A DNA stretch of 30,434 nt from Syntrophaceae bacterium (GCA_003154025.1 PMCE01000102.1:1-30434); one strand, 5' to 3'; counted from the first letter of the stretch, positions 7,839 to 16,073 are shown. Notes: generated by a model from the letters alone, not told the origin. Translations and numbers: made by a program.

Positions 7839-8444
7839 TCAAGTCATCTTGACCACAATGTCGCCGATAAGGTTGGCGGCTTCGTCACCCCGGTCGGCGG
7901 CATTGGAGAGATGGCGGTAGATCTCCCGCATTTTGAGCATGTAAACCGTGTCCGTCCCCTTGAAAAGCTCTGCCAGGGCTCGGTGGTAGGCATTTTCCAT
8001 CTCGTTCTCTGCGGCCTTGGCCTTGGTGGCATGCTCCAGGGCGATATTGGGGTATTTTTGAATCAGGCGGATGGCATCATTCAACTCCCGGGCCGACTTG
8101 CGGAGGATGTCGATCATCTGAACTACATGGTTGTTGGGTTTCACCTCATAAATCTCCATCTCATCCACAGTCCGGTCAGCATAATCCATAACGTCGTCAA
8201 TGGCTCGCGATAGAGAGAAAATGTCATCGCGATCAAAGGGGGTCACAAAGGTCTGGTTGAGCTCCTCTATGACGATGCGGCGCAGTTCATCCGCTTCCCT
8301 TTCGACATCTTTCACCTTTTCCCGCTGGGCAACCACGCCTCCTTCGGACCAGGCATAGAGGGCATCGAGCCCTTCCAGGACTTTCTGGGACTGGGCATGG
8401 AGCATTTCACAGAAATCACTTTTTTTCTTCTGGAACAGGGCCAT
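7839..8444 (-). CDS. DUF47 / PhoU-like phosphate transport accessory protein
   Basis: This 201-residue helical cytoplasmic protein belongs to the DUF47 family, which is related to PhoU and commonly encoded next to Pit phosphate carriers. The sequence begins MALFQKKKSDFCEML, contains READELRR and the FVTPFDRDDIFSLSRAIDDVMDYADR segment region typical of the family, and ends in helices. It starts at ATG 8444 behind AGGGGAG, 69 bases after the pit stop codon. It would modulate Pit activity; its exact role is not known. It is the last gene of the putative glp-pit operon. Confidence 0.87.
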   Translation of the reverse strand: MALFQKKKSDFCEMLHAQSQKVLEGLDALYAWSEGGVVAQREKVKDVEREADELRRIVIEELNQTFVTPFDRDDIFSLSRAIDDVMDYADRTVDEMEIYEVKPNNHVVQMIDILRKSARELNDAIRLIQKYPNIALEHATKAKAAENEMENAYHRALAELFKGTDTVYMLKMREIYRHLSNAADRGDEAANLIGDIVVKMT

Positions 8445-8513
8445 ACGGACTCCCCTCTTTAAGTTCTAGAAATGCACATTTTATGCCAAAAGTGGGAACC
8501 TGTCCACTATAAA

Positions 8514-9554
8514 TTAAAGGAAGCGATTGAAAATTACAAAAAGTATGGCCGAGAGGGCAGCAGATCCCGGTATGGTTATAACCCAGGTCAGGAAGATCTG
8601 CTTTCCCACTCCCCAGCGGACTGAACCGAAGCCCTGGGCCGAACCTGCCCCCAAGATGGAGGAGGAGACGATCTGGGTCGTACTCACGGGGAAGCCGAAC
8701 AGGGAAGAAAGGTAAATGGTAATCGAAGCACAGGCCTGGGCGCTGAATCCATGGACGGGCCTCACTTTATACAACTTGGTACCCAGGGTCTTCATGATCC
8801 GCCAGCCGCCGGAACTCACTCCCAGGGCCAAAGCCAGGGAACAGATCAGGATGACCCATTTGGGGACATAGAAAGCATAATCGGGGAGGGGTTGATAGAG
8901 CGGCCCCATCTGGTCAGGAGATATTTTATGGAAAATAATCAGGGATAGGCTGATGATTCCCATGCCTTTTTGGGCGTCATTGGTGCCATGGCTCAGGGCC
9001 AGGGTAATCGAGGTCAGAATCTGCAGCCGCTTGAGGCGCGGATTCGCCCGGCTGGGCTTCATACCCTGGAAGAGTACGAGGACCTTCCGGGTCAGATACC
9101 GGCCGCCCAGCAAACCGATGACCGGAGTGAGGACGAGGATTGCCAGAATTTCGCCCACTTTGACCCAGTGAATCCATTCGATTCCGGAGCCCGTGGCCAC
9201 GGCCCCCACTAATCCGCCGATCAGCGCATGGGAGGAGCTGGATGGCATCCCGAAATACCACCCCCCGAGATTCCAGAGGATCGCCCCACAAACGGCCGCG
9301 AATATGACCGGTACGGTTATGTACTGGGGGTTGACAATCCCTTTCCCCAGAGTCTGAGCCACGGCCGTTCCCAGAAACCAGGAGCCGATAAACTCAAAGA
9401 CGGCAACCAACAGGAGGGCTTTTCGCGGTTCCATAGCTCCGGTGATCACCGGGGTGACGACCATGTTCGCGCAATCATTGAACCCATTGCTGAACTCGAA
9501 GAGGAGGACGATGGTAATCAGGAAAATCGCCGTGGTCAGGACGTTGATTTCCAA
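8514..9554 (-). CDS. pit: Pit-family inorganic phosphate transporter
   Basis: This 346-residue inner-membrane protein is a PiT-type (PHO4) phosphate carrier. Both family signatures are present: GFNDCANMV near residues 24-32 and SHGTNDAQKGMGII in the second half. About ten membrane segments are visible. The likely start is TTG at 9554 (read as Met) behind GGAG, only four bases after the glpC stop. This tight junction suggests translation coupled to glpC. PiT carriers move metal-phosphate with protons or sodium and can work in either direction, which would suit disposal of phosphate released from glycerol phosphate metabolism. Confidence 0.92.
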   Translation of the reverse strand: MEINVLTTAIFLITIVLLFEFSNGFNDCANMVVTPVITGAMEPRKALLLVAVFEFIGSWFLGTAVAQTLGKGIVNPQYITVPVIFAAVCGAILWNLGGWYFGMPSSSSHALIGGLVGAVATGSGIEWIHWVKVGEILAILVLTPVIGLLGGRYLTRKVLVLFQGMKPSRANPRLKRLQILTSITLALSHGTNDAQKGMGIISLSLIIFHKISPDQMGPLYQPLPDYAFYVPKWVILICSLALALGVSSGGWRIMKTLGTKLYKVRPVHGFSAQACASITIYLSSLFGFPVSTTQIVSSSILGAGSAQGFGSVRWGVGKQIFLTWVITIPGSAALSAILFVIFNRFL

Positions 9555-9558
9555 GGAA

Positions 9559-10743
9559 TCACGCTCCGTAAGCCTGGCGCAGGACCTGAACCGTATGAAG
9601 AGTCTTTACCCCGGTGTAATAACCGATCTGCAGCCGGCAGGCCTCGCAATCGGAAATAACCGTCCGGGTTTTCGATTCACGGATGGCCTGGAAGAGGTCC
9701 TCCCCCACCTCCTGGGCAATGGCATATTTTTCCCGCTTGTACCCGTAACTCCCCGCCAGCCCGCAGCATCCTTCCGGGAGTTCGATGACCTTCAACCCCG
9801 GAACCAGAGATAAAAGCTCCAGAGCCGGGAGGCCGATCTTCAGGGCCCGCAGGTGACAGGGGACATGGTAGTAGTAGGTCTCCCGGACCTCCTTGAATTT
9901 GGTGTTCAGCTTGCCCTCTTCGTATAACTGCAGGAGGAACTGGCATATTTCAAAGATATGGTCCTTGAGCCGGGAGGCTCCCGGGAGGTTCAGGATGGTT
10001 TCATACTCTTCTTTGAGGGTCATGCCGCAACTGGGGGAAGAGAAGACCACTTCGGTCCCTTCCTCGATCGTTTTTTGCAGCGACTGGATATTCTTTTTCC
10101 CCAGACCGGAGGCTAGGTCAAAGAACCCGTTGCTGATTAGAGGAAGGCCGCAGCATTCCTGCCGGGGGACTTGAACCCGAAACCCGTTTTTTTCCAAAAC
10201 TTCGACAAGGGTCCTGCCGAGATCAGGCTGGATATAGTTCGTATAACAGCCATGAAAGTAAGCCACGGGGTCACCCTTCCCCTTTGGCCGTGACCGGAAC
10301 CATTGGGCGAATGTTTGGCGACGGTAGGAAGGCATGGGGGTTCGCCGGTCGATGCCCAGCCCCCGGTCTAGGAGCCAGCGGGAAAAGCCCCATCCGAAGA
10401 CCCAGTTGGAAATCGGAGCGGCCCAGCTTCCCAGCTTCTGCAGGAGGTAGGCGTGACCGAGAAGCCAGTCTCTCAAAGGCGGCTTGCGGGTCTTTTTCCA
10501 GGCCAGACGGGATTGGATATGCAGGTCGGGGATGGGAACATTCTGGGGACAGACCCTTTCGCAGATCTTGCAGTAATCGCAGTACTCCAGCCATTCAGAG
10601 GGAATGGCCTTCCTCTGACGACGGAAGCGTTCGGCATCCGGCCCGGCCAGCTTGGGACCGGGAAAGAGCCCCGTGACCTTGAGGACGGGGCAGTAGGCGT
10701 TGCAGATGGAGCACTTGATGCACTGATCGATATTTGGTTTCAT
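9559..10743 (-). CDS. glpC: Anaerobic glycerol-3-phosphate dehydrogenase subunit C
   Basis: This 394-residue subunit carries electrons from GlpAB to the quinone pool. Two [4Fe-4S] motifs lie in the N-terminal part: CIKCSICNAYCP near residues 8-19 and CDYCKICERVCP near 55-66. Two CCG domains follow, seen as QECCGLPLISNG and EGCCGLAGSYG. Length matches GlpC. The ATG at 10743 has no purine-rich ribosome site; the nearest candidate is GGTGA at the end of the repeat element that precedes it. It follows glpB and overlaps nothing, but pit starts four bases after its stop. Confidence 0.92.
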   Translation of the reverse strand: MKPNIDQCIKCSICNAYCPVLKVTGLFPGPKLAGPDAERFRRQRKAIPSEWLEYCDYCKICERVCPQNVPIPDLHIQSRLAWKKTRKPPLRDWLLGHAYLLQKLGSWAAPISNWVFGWGFSRWLLDRGLGIDRRTPMPSYRRQTFAQWFRSRPKGKGDPVAYFHGCYTNYIQPDLGRTLVEVLEKNGFRVQVPRQECCGLPLISNGFFDLASGLGKKNIQSLQKTIEEGTEVVFSSPSCGMTLKEEYETILNLPGASRLKDHIFEICQFLLQLYEEGKLNTKFKEVRETYYYHVPCHLRALKIGLPALELLSLVPGLKVIELPEGCCGLAGSYGYKREKYAIAQEVGEDLFQAIRESKTRTVISDCEACRLQIGYYTGVKTLHTVQVLRQAYGA

Positions 10744-10751
10744 TTTTTTCT

Positions 10752-10877
10752 TTCACCACAGAGACACAGAGAACAAGGAGAAAACTTTTCAGATAAAATC
10801 TTATTAACAAAAAAGGATTCTATGCACCGAAGTTGGATTTCCTTCTACCTCTATGCCCTCCGTGTCTCGGTGGTGAA
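10752..10877. repeat. MITE-like element with terminal inverted repeats filling the glpB-glpC gap
   Basis: The 20-base ends, TTCACCACAGAGACACAGAG (10752-10771) and the complement of 10858-10877, match at 18 of 20 positions. The 126-base element touches the glpB stop codon on one side and lies eight bases from the glpC start on the other. It has no coding capacity. Such CACCACAGAGACACAGAG-type sequences recur in many environmental bacterial genomes. In the glp transcript it would form a long hairpin. Confidence 0.75.
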
Positions 10878-12161
10878 TCATTTTTCTACGCATGCTGCGG
10901 CCAGTTTCCCAGCCACATGCCCCGTAGCAATGGCCACGCCGCCGCCGGATTTTTCGGCTATCGAATCGGCATGGGCCAAAATTCCACCGGCGGCATAGAG
11001 ATTCCGATAAAGGATCTTCCCTGCCGTATCAATTGGCTGCAGATTCTCATTTACCTCCACCCCGAAAGAATTAAAGGGCTGGCCTGCGGGGGTCAGGAGT
11101 TGAGGATTGAACCATTCCTTGCGATTCCGCGGGTATTGAACGGGGAGGTCAAAGAGGGTTTCGAAGATCCTGTTCGGCTGGGCGTCGAGACCTCCTCCCA
11201 CGAATTTGCCGGTGGCCAGCACATAGGCGGATGCACGGTAGATCGGGCTTTTTCTCGACTCCCCCAACTCGATCCCTTTAATTTCCCCTGCGCCGGTTAT
11301 GGGCTTCAACAACGAAAGCCCGATGATCGTTCGCACCCCTTTCCCTTGGAGGTGCGACCTGATAAGGTTGTAAAGGCGAAGCCCCGGGATTGATGGCGGA
11401 GGGAGAGGGATTTCAAAGATTTCCGTCCCCAGTTTCTTTTGCAGATCGGTCCAGGCCGCATGAGAGGAACGGAAACCCAGGACCGCCGGCAGCCCCAATT
11501 TTTCCCCAGGCTTTAAGAGGGGTTGAATCTGTCGGGCCAGGTGACCCCGGAAATCTTCCTCATCGAGAGCCCCGGCCAGATTCAGACTGTTCAGGGCTTT
11601 TTTCCCCAAATCCATCTTGGCCAGGGTTTCGGCCCGAAAAGAAGGCGCGATTATTCCCCGGGCTTGTAGGAGATTCAGATTCTCCGCCGTCAAATAAACG
11701 GAAAAGTCTTTGAGTCCCTCGAAACCCAGAAGGAGAATCCGGCCCGGGAGGGAAAGATTCCCATTCTTCATGGTCTCGGGGACGAGGCAGGTGGGATGAA
11801 AAGTGCCCAGGGACGTGGGAATCAGGATGTTGGAATCGAAGCGCCCGGCATAAGGAAGCGCATCCGAGCCGGTCAAATCCTGAAATTGCTTCAGGGCAGG
11901 AAGGATTTTCTCCATACCGAGCTTGGAGTAGGGATGTTGGGGGTGAAATTCTTTCAAGCGGCTCAGGGCGCCGAGAGGGGAGGACACGGGGACCGGTGAA
12001 GAACTCGGGAAGTATCCCAGCCCGTCGACGCAGCCGCTGGTCAAAGGGAGCGACCCCATTCCCTTGGCCAGGATTAAAACCCGGGCGCCTCTCTCCTGTG
12101 CCACTTCCGCGGCCATAAGGCCGGCCAGCCCCGCACCGATGACGATCACATCATAAAACAT
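10878..12161 (-). CDS. glpB: Anaerobic glycerol-3-phosphate dehydrogenase subunit B
   Basis: This 427-residue flavoprotein subunit of the anaerobic G3P dehydrogenase begins with the dinucleotide-binding motif VIVIGAGLAGL. The GlpB-type segment ending LTSGCVDGLGYFP follows near residues 40-55. The C-terminal part has GILAHADSIAEKSGGGVAIATGHVAG, which completes the FAD site. I chose ATG 12161; a TTG at 12188 would add nine residues encoded entirely by an octamer repeat and is unlikely. No strong ribosome site precedes 12161. It lies 86 bases after glpA in the same orientation. Confidence 0.88.
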   Translation of the reverse strand: MFYDVIVIGAGLAGLMAAEVAQERGARVLILAKGMGSLPLTSGCVDGLGYFPSSSPVPVSSPLGALSRLKEFHPQHPYSKLGMEKILPALKQFQDLTGSDALPYAGRFDSNILIPTSLGTFHPTCLVPETMKNGNLSLPGRILLLGFEGLKDFSVYLTAENLNLLQARGIIAPSFRAETLAKMDLGKKALNSLNLAGALDEEDFRGHLARQIQPLLKPGEKLGLPAVLGFRSSHAAWTDLQKKLGTEIFEIPLPPPSIPGLRLYNLIRSHLQGKGVRTIIGLSLLKPITGAGEIKGIELGESRKSPIYRASAYVLATGKFVGGGLDAQPNRIFETLFDLPVQYPRNRKEWFNPQLLTPAGQPFNSFGVEVNENLQPIDTAGKILYRNLYAAGGILAHADSIAEKSGGGVAIATGHVAGKLAAACVEK

Positions 12162-12164
12162 AAA

Positions 12165-12243
12165 GGGTTCTAGGGTCCAAGGGTCCAAGGGTTCAAGGGT
12201 AAGGGAAAAATCATTCTCCTAGGCCCCTGGAATCCTTGAACCC
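12165..12243. repeat. Tandem octamer repeat with an inverted copy in the glpA-glpB gap
   Basis: Four octamers of the GGGTCCAA type run head to tail from 12165 to 12196 (GGGTTCTA, GGGTCCAA, GGGTCCAA, GGGTTCAA), followed by GGGT. CCTTGAACCC at 12234-12243 is the exact complement of 12189-12198, so the region can form a hairpin. The repeat lies just upstream of the glpB start. Confidence 0.7.
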
Positions 12244-12247
12244 TGTC

Positions 12248-13795
12248 TTATAGGTGGTCCAGATTGAAAAGCTCCGCGTACAAAGCCTGGATCAACTGTT
12301 CTTCTTTGAGCTGGGAACCCCATAAAACCGGGCGGGTTCCTTTCCAGCGTTCCTCCAGGAATTTCTTTAAAACAGGGAGAGAGGTCCCCGGGGGGATTTT
12401 GCCCGCTTCTGCCAGAAGAGCCGTCAGCCGGGGAGAACAGAATCCCCCCTGGCAGGGGCCCATCCCTGCTCTTGTCCGTTCTTGAACTTCCTTTAGGGTC
12501 GGAAAGGAGAGCTTGGGCAACTCTTCCAGGATCTCTTTCCGGGTGACCAGCTCGCACTCGCAAAGAATCTCGGAAGAAGATCCTGTGCCGGAAATCCGGC
12601 TCAACCTCGACCCCAGATCATGAAAAGAATATTCCCGGGGAAAAGGGAGGGGTTTTTCTGCCGTGGTGCAGAGGACCTTTTTCCCCATCTCCCGGCAGAT
12701 GGCGTCCACGGTCCGCTCGGCCATCAACCGGTAGGTGGTCAACTTCCCCCCGACGATGGAGAAGAGCCCTCTTACCCCGACGGCTTCTCCATGATTGAGG
12801 AGAAGAAAATCCCGGCCGATGGTTCTTGAATCCCCCTCGGCTTCTCTTGCTCCGATAAGCGGTCTTACCCCGGCATACGCCCGGATCGCCCGGGTTGCGC
12901 TCACCCCGGGGATTAGCGTCTCTCCTTCAGAGAGGAGAAGGTCCACTTCCTCCTCGCTGGCCGCCGGCTCTTCGATCTCTTCAGCGGCTTGAGAGGTGGT
13001 CCCGAGAATCAACGCCGGCCCATGGGGCACGAAGATATCGCCGTTCGAGGGCAGGCGACATCGGTTGATTACCGTGTTGACCAGCCGCTGGTTGAGGACG
13101 ATCAAGCTTCCCTTGGAAAAGACGACCTCCAGGCGAGCCCCGGCCATGCGGGCGATCTTTCCAGCCCAAACCCCTGCCGCATTGATGATAAAACGGCATT
13201 GAATCTCCCATTCTTCTCCGGTCCGGTTGTCTTTAGCCCTTAACCCCCGGATGCTTCCTCCATCGGTTTGAATAGAGGTCACTTCCCGATGGGGAAACGC
13301 TTTGGCCCCCAACCGCAGGGCTTCCTCTACGTTGGCCCGAATCAGCCGGAAAGGATCGATGGCTCCATCCGGCACCCGGATCGCTCGCACGATGTGGGCG
13401 GAAAGGGCGGGTTCTTTGTGCAGAACGTCGGCTATGGGAATTTCTTCAGCCGGGATTCCGATTGACTCGCAGGCGCGGAGGAATTGGTCCGGGTAATCAG
13501 GCGGGTCGGGGTTCGCTGAAAGGAAAAATCCGCCCGTATCCTCGATGCAAGGGGCGGCAATTCGCTTTAGAATTAGGTTTTCCCGGATACATTCCCGGCC
13601 GGAATCTGGGTCTTTTACCGCATATCGGCCCCCGCTGTGGAGAAGGCCATGGTTTCGGCCCGAGGTTCCGCTGGTGAATTCATTCTTTTCCAGGAGGACG
13701 GTGTCGATTCCCCGTAGCGCCAGGTCGCGGAAAACCCCGGCCCCCGTAGCCCCTCCGCCAATGACCACAACCTCTGTTTTCATCCCTTTTGACAT
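12248..13795 (-). CDS. glpA: Anaerobic glycerol-3-phosphate dehydrogenase subunit A
   Basis: This 515-residue flavoprotein oxidises sn-glycerol-3-phosphate to dihydroxyacetone phosphate. An FAD-binding motif (VVVIGGGATGAGVFRDLALRG) opens the protein and NHGLLHSGGRYAV follows near residues 48-60. The C-terminal part is a BFD-like domain with four cysteines (CECELV and GMGPCQGGFC), which distinguishes GlpA from the aerobic GlpD. The start is uncertain: ATG 13795 lies inside a 14-base tandem repeat without a ribosome site, and ATG 13783 directly abuts AAAAGGG. It follows the HAD phosphatase gene by 25 bases. Confidence 0.93.
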   Translation of the reverse strand: MSKGMKTEVVVIGGGATGAGVFRDLALRGIDTVLLEKNEFTSGTSGRNHGLLHSGGRYAVKDPDSGRECIRENLILKRIAAPCIEDTGGFFLSANPDPPDYPDQFLRACESIGIPAEEIPIADVLHKEPALSAHIVRAIRVPDGAIDPFRLIRANVEEALRLGAKAFPHREVTSIQTDGGSIRGLRAKDNRTGEEWEIQCRFIINAAGVWAGKIARMAGARLEVVFSKGSLIVLNQRLVNTVINRCRLPSNGDIFVPHGPALILGTTSQAAEEIEEPAASEEEVDLLLSEGETLIPGVSATRAIRAYAGVRPLIGAREAEGDSRTIGRDFLLLNHGEAVGVRGLFSIVGGKLTTYRLMAERTVDAICREMGKKVLCTTAEKPLPFPREYSFHDLGSRLSRISGTGSSSEILCECELVTRKEILEELPKLSFPTLKEVQERTRAGMGPCQGGFCSPRLTALLAEAGKIPPGTSLPVLKKFLEERWKGTRPVLWGSQLKEEQLIQALYAELFNLDHL

Positions 13796-13821
13796 GAGCT
13801 ATCAGCCATGAGCTATAAGCC
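13794..13821. repeat. Two tandem 14-base repeats at the HAD-glpA junction
   Basis: ATGAGCTATCAGCC (13794-13807) and ATGAGCTATAAGCC (13808-13821) are identical at 13 of 14 positions. They span the short gap between the HAD stop codon and the glpA start codon. Confidence 0.65.
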
Positions 13822-14600
13822 TATTTTATAATTTCCGCTACACTCTCCCAGACATAATCCGGCTGAACGTCCGATCTTTTCAGGGTTTCGCGTTTCGTCA
13901 CTCCCGTGAGGACCAAAGCGGCTGCCATGCCCGCCTTCTTTCCCATGACCATGTCGGTCTCCAGCCGGTCGCCCACGAGCACGCAATCCTGGGGCCGAAG
14001 ACCCATATAGTCCACGGCCACCTGGATCATGATGTCCGATGGTTTCCCCACGATCGTCTCAACCTTCTTACCGGTCGTCCCCTCCACAGCCCCGATCATG
14101 GCCGCGCAATCCGGTATTTCCCCGCCTTCCACCGGGCAGGTCCGGTCCGGGTTGGTGGCTATGAAGCGCGCCCCTTTTTTGATGGCCTGGAGGGCGATAT
14201 TCAGCTTGCGGTAATCGAAGGTCCGGTCGAAAGAGGCGATCACGTATCGGATTTCCCCGGCTTTTTCGCTAAAGCGGAAGCCGGCCCGGGCCATCTCCTC
14301 GATAAGCGGAATCTCGCCGATCACAAAGATCGTTGCCCCCGGGGCTTGCCGTGAAAGCCAGTGGGCCATGACCAGAGAAGAGTTTATGACTTCTTCCGGC
14401 TTGGTGGGTATGCCCAGACGGGTCAGTTTATTGGCGTAGTCTTCCCGGGTCTGAAGGGGCTTGTTGGAAAGATAGACAATCTTTTTGGAAAGGGATTTTA
14501 ATCTCTCGACCGTCTCCTTGGCTCCGGGGATCAGCTTTTCCCCTAAGTAAATCGTACCGTCGAGATCGAAGATGTAGCCCAGAAAATGTAAGGCGGCCAT
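13821..14600 (-). CDS. HAD superfamily IIA (NagD-like) phosphatase
   Basis: This 259-residue cytoplasmic hydrolase has the four HAD motifs: DLDGT with nucleophile D12 and acid D14, the serine of YLSNK at residue 45, the lysine of VGKPSD, and VGDRLETDM. The C2-type cap between motifs II and III marks the IIA group (NagD, AraL, 4-nitrophenylphosphatase, phosphoglycolate and glycerol-phosphate phosphatases). It starts at ATG 14600 and appears to head the glp-pit operon. The context suggests glycerol-3-phosphate or a related triose or polyol phosphate as substrate, but HAD enzymes are often promiscuous and the sequence alone does not settle this. Confidence 0.85.
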   Translation of the reverse strand: MAALHFLGYIFDLDGTIYLGEKLIPGAKETVERLKSLSKKIVYLSNKPLQTREDYANKLTRLGIPTKPEEVINSSLVMAHWLSRQAPGATIFVIGEIPLIEEMARAGFRFSEKAGEIRYVIASFDRTFDYRKLNIALQAIKKGARFIATNPDRTCPVEGGEIPDCAAMIGAVEGTTGKKVETIVGKPSDIMIQVAVDYMGLRPQDCVLVGDRLETDMVMGKKAGMAAALVLTGVTKRETLKRSDVQPDYVWESVAEIIK

Positions 14601-14641
14601 AAGATCCTATTTTTCCAAAATTCAACTCCAGGTCCTTTCTA

Positions 14642-14671
14642 AATCTATTTGTCCTAACAAGGTCTTGTCAA
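14642..14671 (-). promoter_or_regulatory. Sigma-70-like promoter of the HAD-glpABC-pit operon
   Basis: On the minus strand, TTGACA (14666-14671) and TAGATT (14642-14647) are separated by 18 bases. It lies 40 to 70 bases upstream of the HAD gene and faces away from the ABC transporter promoter. Confidence 0.5.
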
Positions 14672-14729
14672 TGATAAAAATCCACGGGATCATTAGAAAA
14701 TTGGACAATAGCAACCCGGTGTATTTCTA

Positions 14730-14758
14730 TTGACAATCCTTTTCCCCTACGCTATTTT
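14730..14758 (+). promoter_or_regulatory. Sigma-70-like promoter of the family 1 ABC importer
   Basis: TTGACA (14730-14735) and TATTTT (14753-14758) are separated by 17 bases. Transcription would start near 14765, about 60 bases before the binding-protein gene. With the promoter at 14642-14671 it forms a divergent control region. Confidence 0.6.
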
Positions 14759-14828
14759 TACACCGATTGGAATAGTCCGGCACAGAGCCGGGTTCCATTA
14801 TTCAAGCTCTTCAAGGAGGGCAATGGAA

Positions 14829-15956
14829 ATGAAACGAAAATTGAAGTTGGCGATTCTCCTTTCTGCGTTTTTGCTCCTGCCTCTTTCCTTTGCGGGCGCC
14901 CAGTCGATCGAGAATGAACTCTATCTGATTACCCCGGTCTCCAAAGATGTCCACGACCCGGCATTGGCGCAATTTGCCGCCTATGCCAAGAAGAAGTGGA
15001 ACATCGATGTGAAGACCAGCGCGATTCCCAAAGGAACTCCAGTGGCCTACGGGCAGATTTTGGAGTGGAAAGGCAGGCCGCAGGCCGATGTTTTCTGGGG
15101 CGGAGAGGGGACGCTTTTCGACAGTCTGGCTGCGGAAGGACTTCTGGAGCCAATTAAGCTGCCTCCCAAGATGTGGGATGAGATCCCGGCCACTATCGGG
15201 AAACCCGTAGGGTTACCCCTGAAAGATCCGAAGAAATTCTGGGTCGGAACCACGTTGGAGCCATACGGCCTTATCTATCAGCCCAAGCTGCTAAAACGTT
15301 TGGGAGTAGAGATCAAAGACTGGGATGACTTGCTCAACCCGAAACTCAAGGGGCAGATCGCCCAGTGCACCCCCGACCGTTCGAGTTCCAGCCATGCTTC
15401 CTATGAAGTAATGTTGCAGACCTACGGTTGGGATAAAGGTTGGGATTGGCTGAAAAGGCTGGCCGTAAATACGGGAATCTTCACTGCCCGCTCCCGCGAC
15501 GTTCCCAACGTCGTGGCTAAGGGAGAATTTGCCGTGGGGGTTGCCGTGCCCAGCTACATGGCCTTTGCCGAAGTGTTGGGGGGATACGAAATCATTTTTG
15601 TTTACCCCAAGAATGCCTATGTTACGCCCGAACCCGTGGCCGTCCTCAAGGGAGCGCCCCATCCCAAGGCAGCCCACGCTTTCGTCGAATTTCTGTTGAC
15701 CGAGGAAGGGCAGAAGATTTTTATGGAACGGGGGCTCTATGCCATCACCCCCAAGTATAAAGTGCAGGGGGCTCCCGGCTCCGATGCCGAGAAGGCGGTT
15801 CAATTTACCGCTGGACTGAGGTCGTTCTATGATATCCAGGTAGGAAACGTCTATGATGACAAAATCGCCGGACAGAAAAAGAGGGTTGAAGATGTAAACT
15901 CCTATTTCCGGAAGGAAATTGCCGAGAAACACAAAGAAATCATCAAGGAAAAGTAA
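14829..15956 (+). CDS. ABC transporter family 1 substrate-binding protein (AfuA/FbpA/PhnS-like)
   Basis: This 375-residue periplasmic protein has a clear signal peptide: KRKLK, a hydrophobic core and SFAGAQ with cleavage near residue 23. The mature protein has the type 2 binding-protein fold seen in iron, sugar-phosphate, polyamine and 2-aminoethylphosphonate importers, with ADVFWGGEGTLFDSL, KDWDDLLNPKLKG and HPKAAHAFVEFLLTEEGQ as landmarks. The adjacent tyrosine pair that binds iron in FbpA is not found. I chose ATG 14829 because AGGAGG lies nine bases upstream; ATG 14823 would be too close, and a longer open frame from 14730 includes the promoter. Ligand unknown. Confidence 0.83.
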   Translation: MKRKLKLAILLSAFLLLPLSFAGAQSIENELYLITPVSKDVHDPALAQFAAYAKKKWNIDVKTSAIPKGTPVAYGQILEWKGRPQADVFWGGEGTLFDSLAAEGLLEPIKLPPKMWDEIPATIGKPVGLPLKDPKKFWVGTTLEPYGLIYQPKLLKRLGVEIKDWDDLLNPKLKGQIAQCTPDRSSSSHASYEVMLQTYGWDKGWDWLKRLAVNTGIFTARSRDVPNVVAKGEFAVGVAVPSYMAFAEVLGGYEIIFVYPKNAYVTPEPVAVLKGAPHPKAAHAFVEFLLTEEGQKIFMERGLYAITPKYKVQGAPGSDAEKAVQFTAGLRSFYDIQVGNVYDDKIAGQKKRVEDVNSYFRKEIAEKHKEIIKEK

Positions 15957-15986
15957 GAATCTAAAGTCCTCTCATCTCCATAGAGT

Positions 15987-16026
15987 GGAAAAACTCCCCG
16001 GAATCCAAACCCCGGGGAGTTTTTCC
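15987..16026 (+). terminator. Terminator-like hairpin after the binding-protein gene
   Basis: GGAAAAACTCCCCGG (15987-16001) pairs perfectly with CCGGGGAGTTTTTCC (16012-16026) around a ten-base loop. The stem contains an A-run and a T-run, so it could stop transcription in either direction. Lying between the binding-protein and ATPase genes, it probably lets only part of the transcription continue, giving an excess of binding protein. Confidence 0.75.
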
Positions 16027-16073
16027 ATCGTCATAATTCCTTTTCATCTCACAATTAAAAACCAGATCCGGGT

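Noticed and set aside
12162..12188. TTG start nine residues upstream of glpB
   Set aside because: The added residues are encoded by the octamer repeat, and the FAD motif should lie near the N-terminus.
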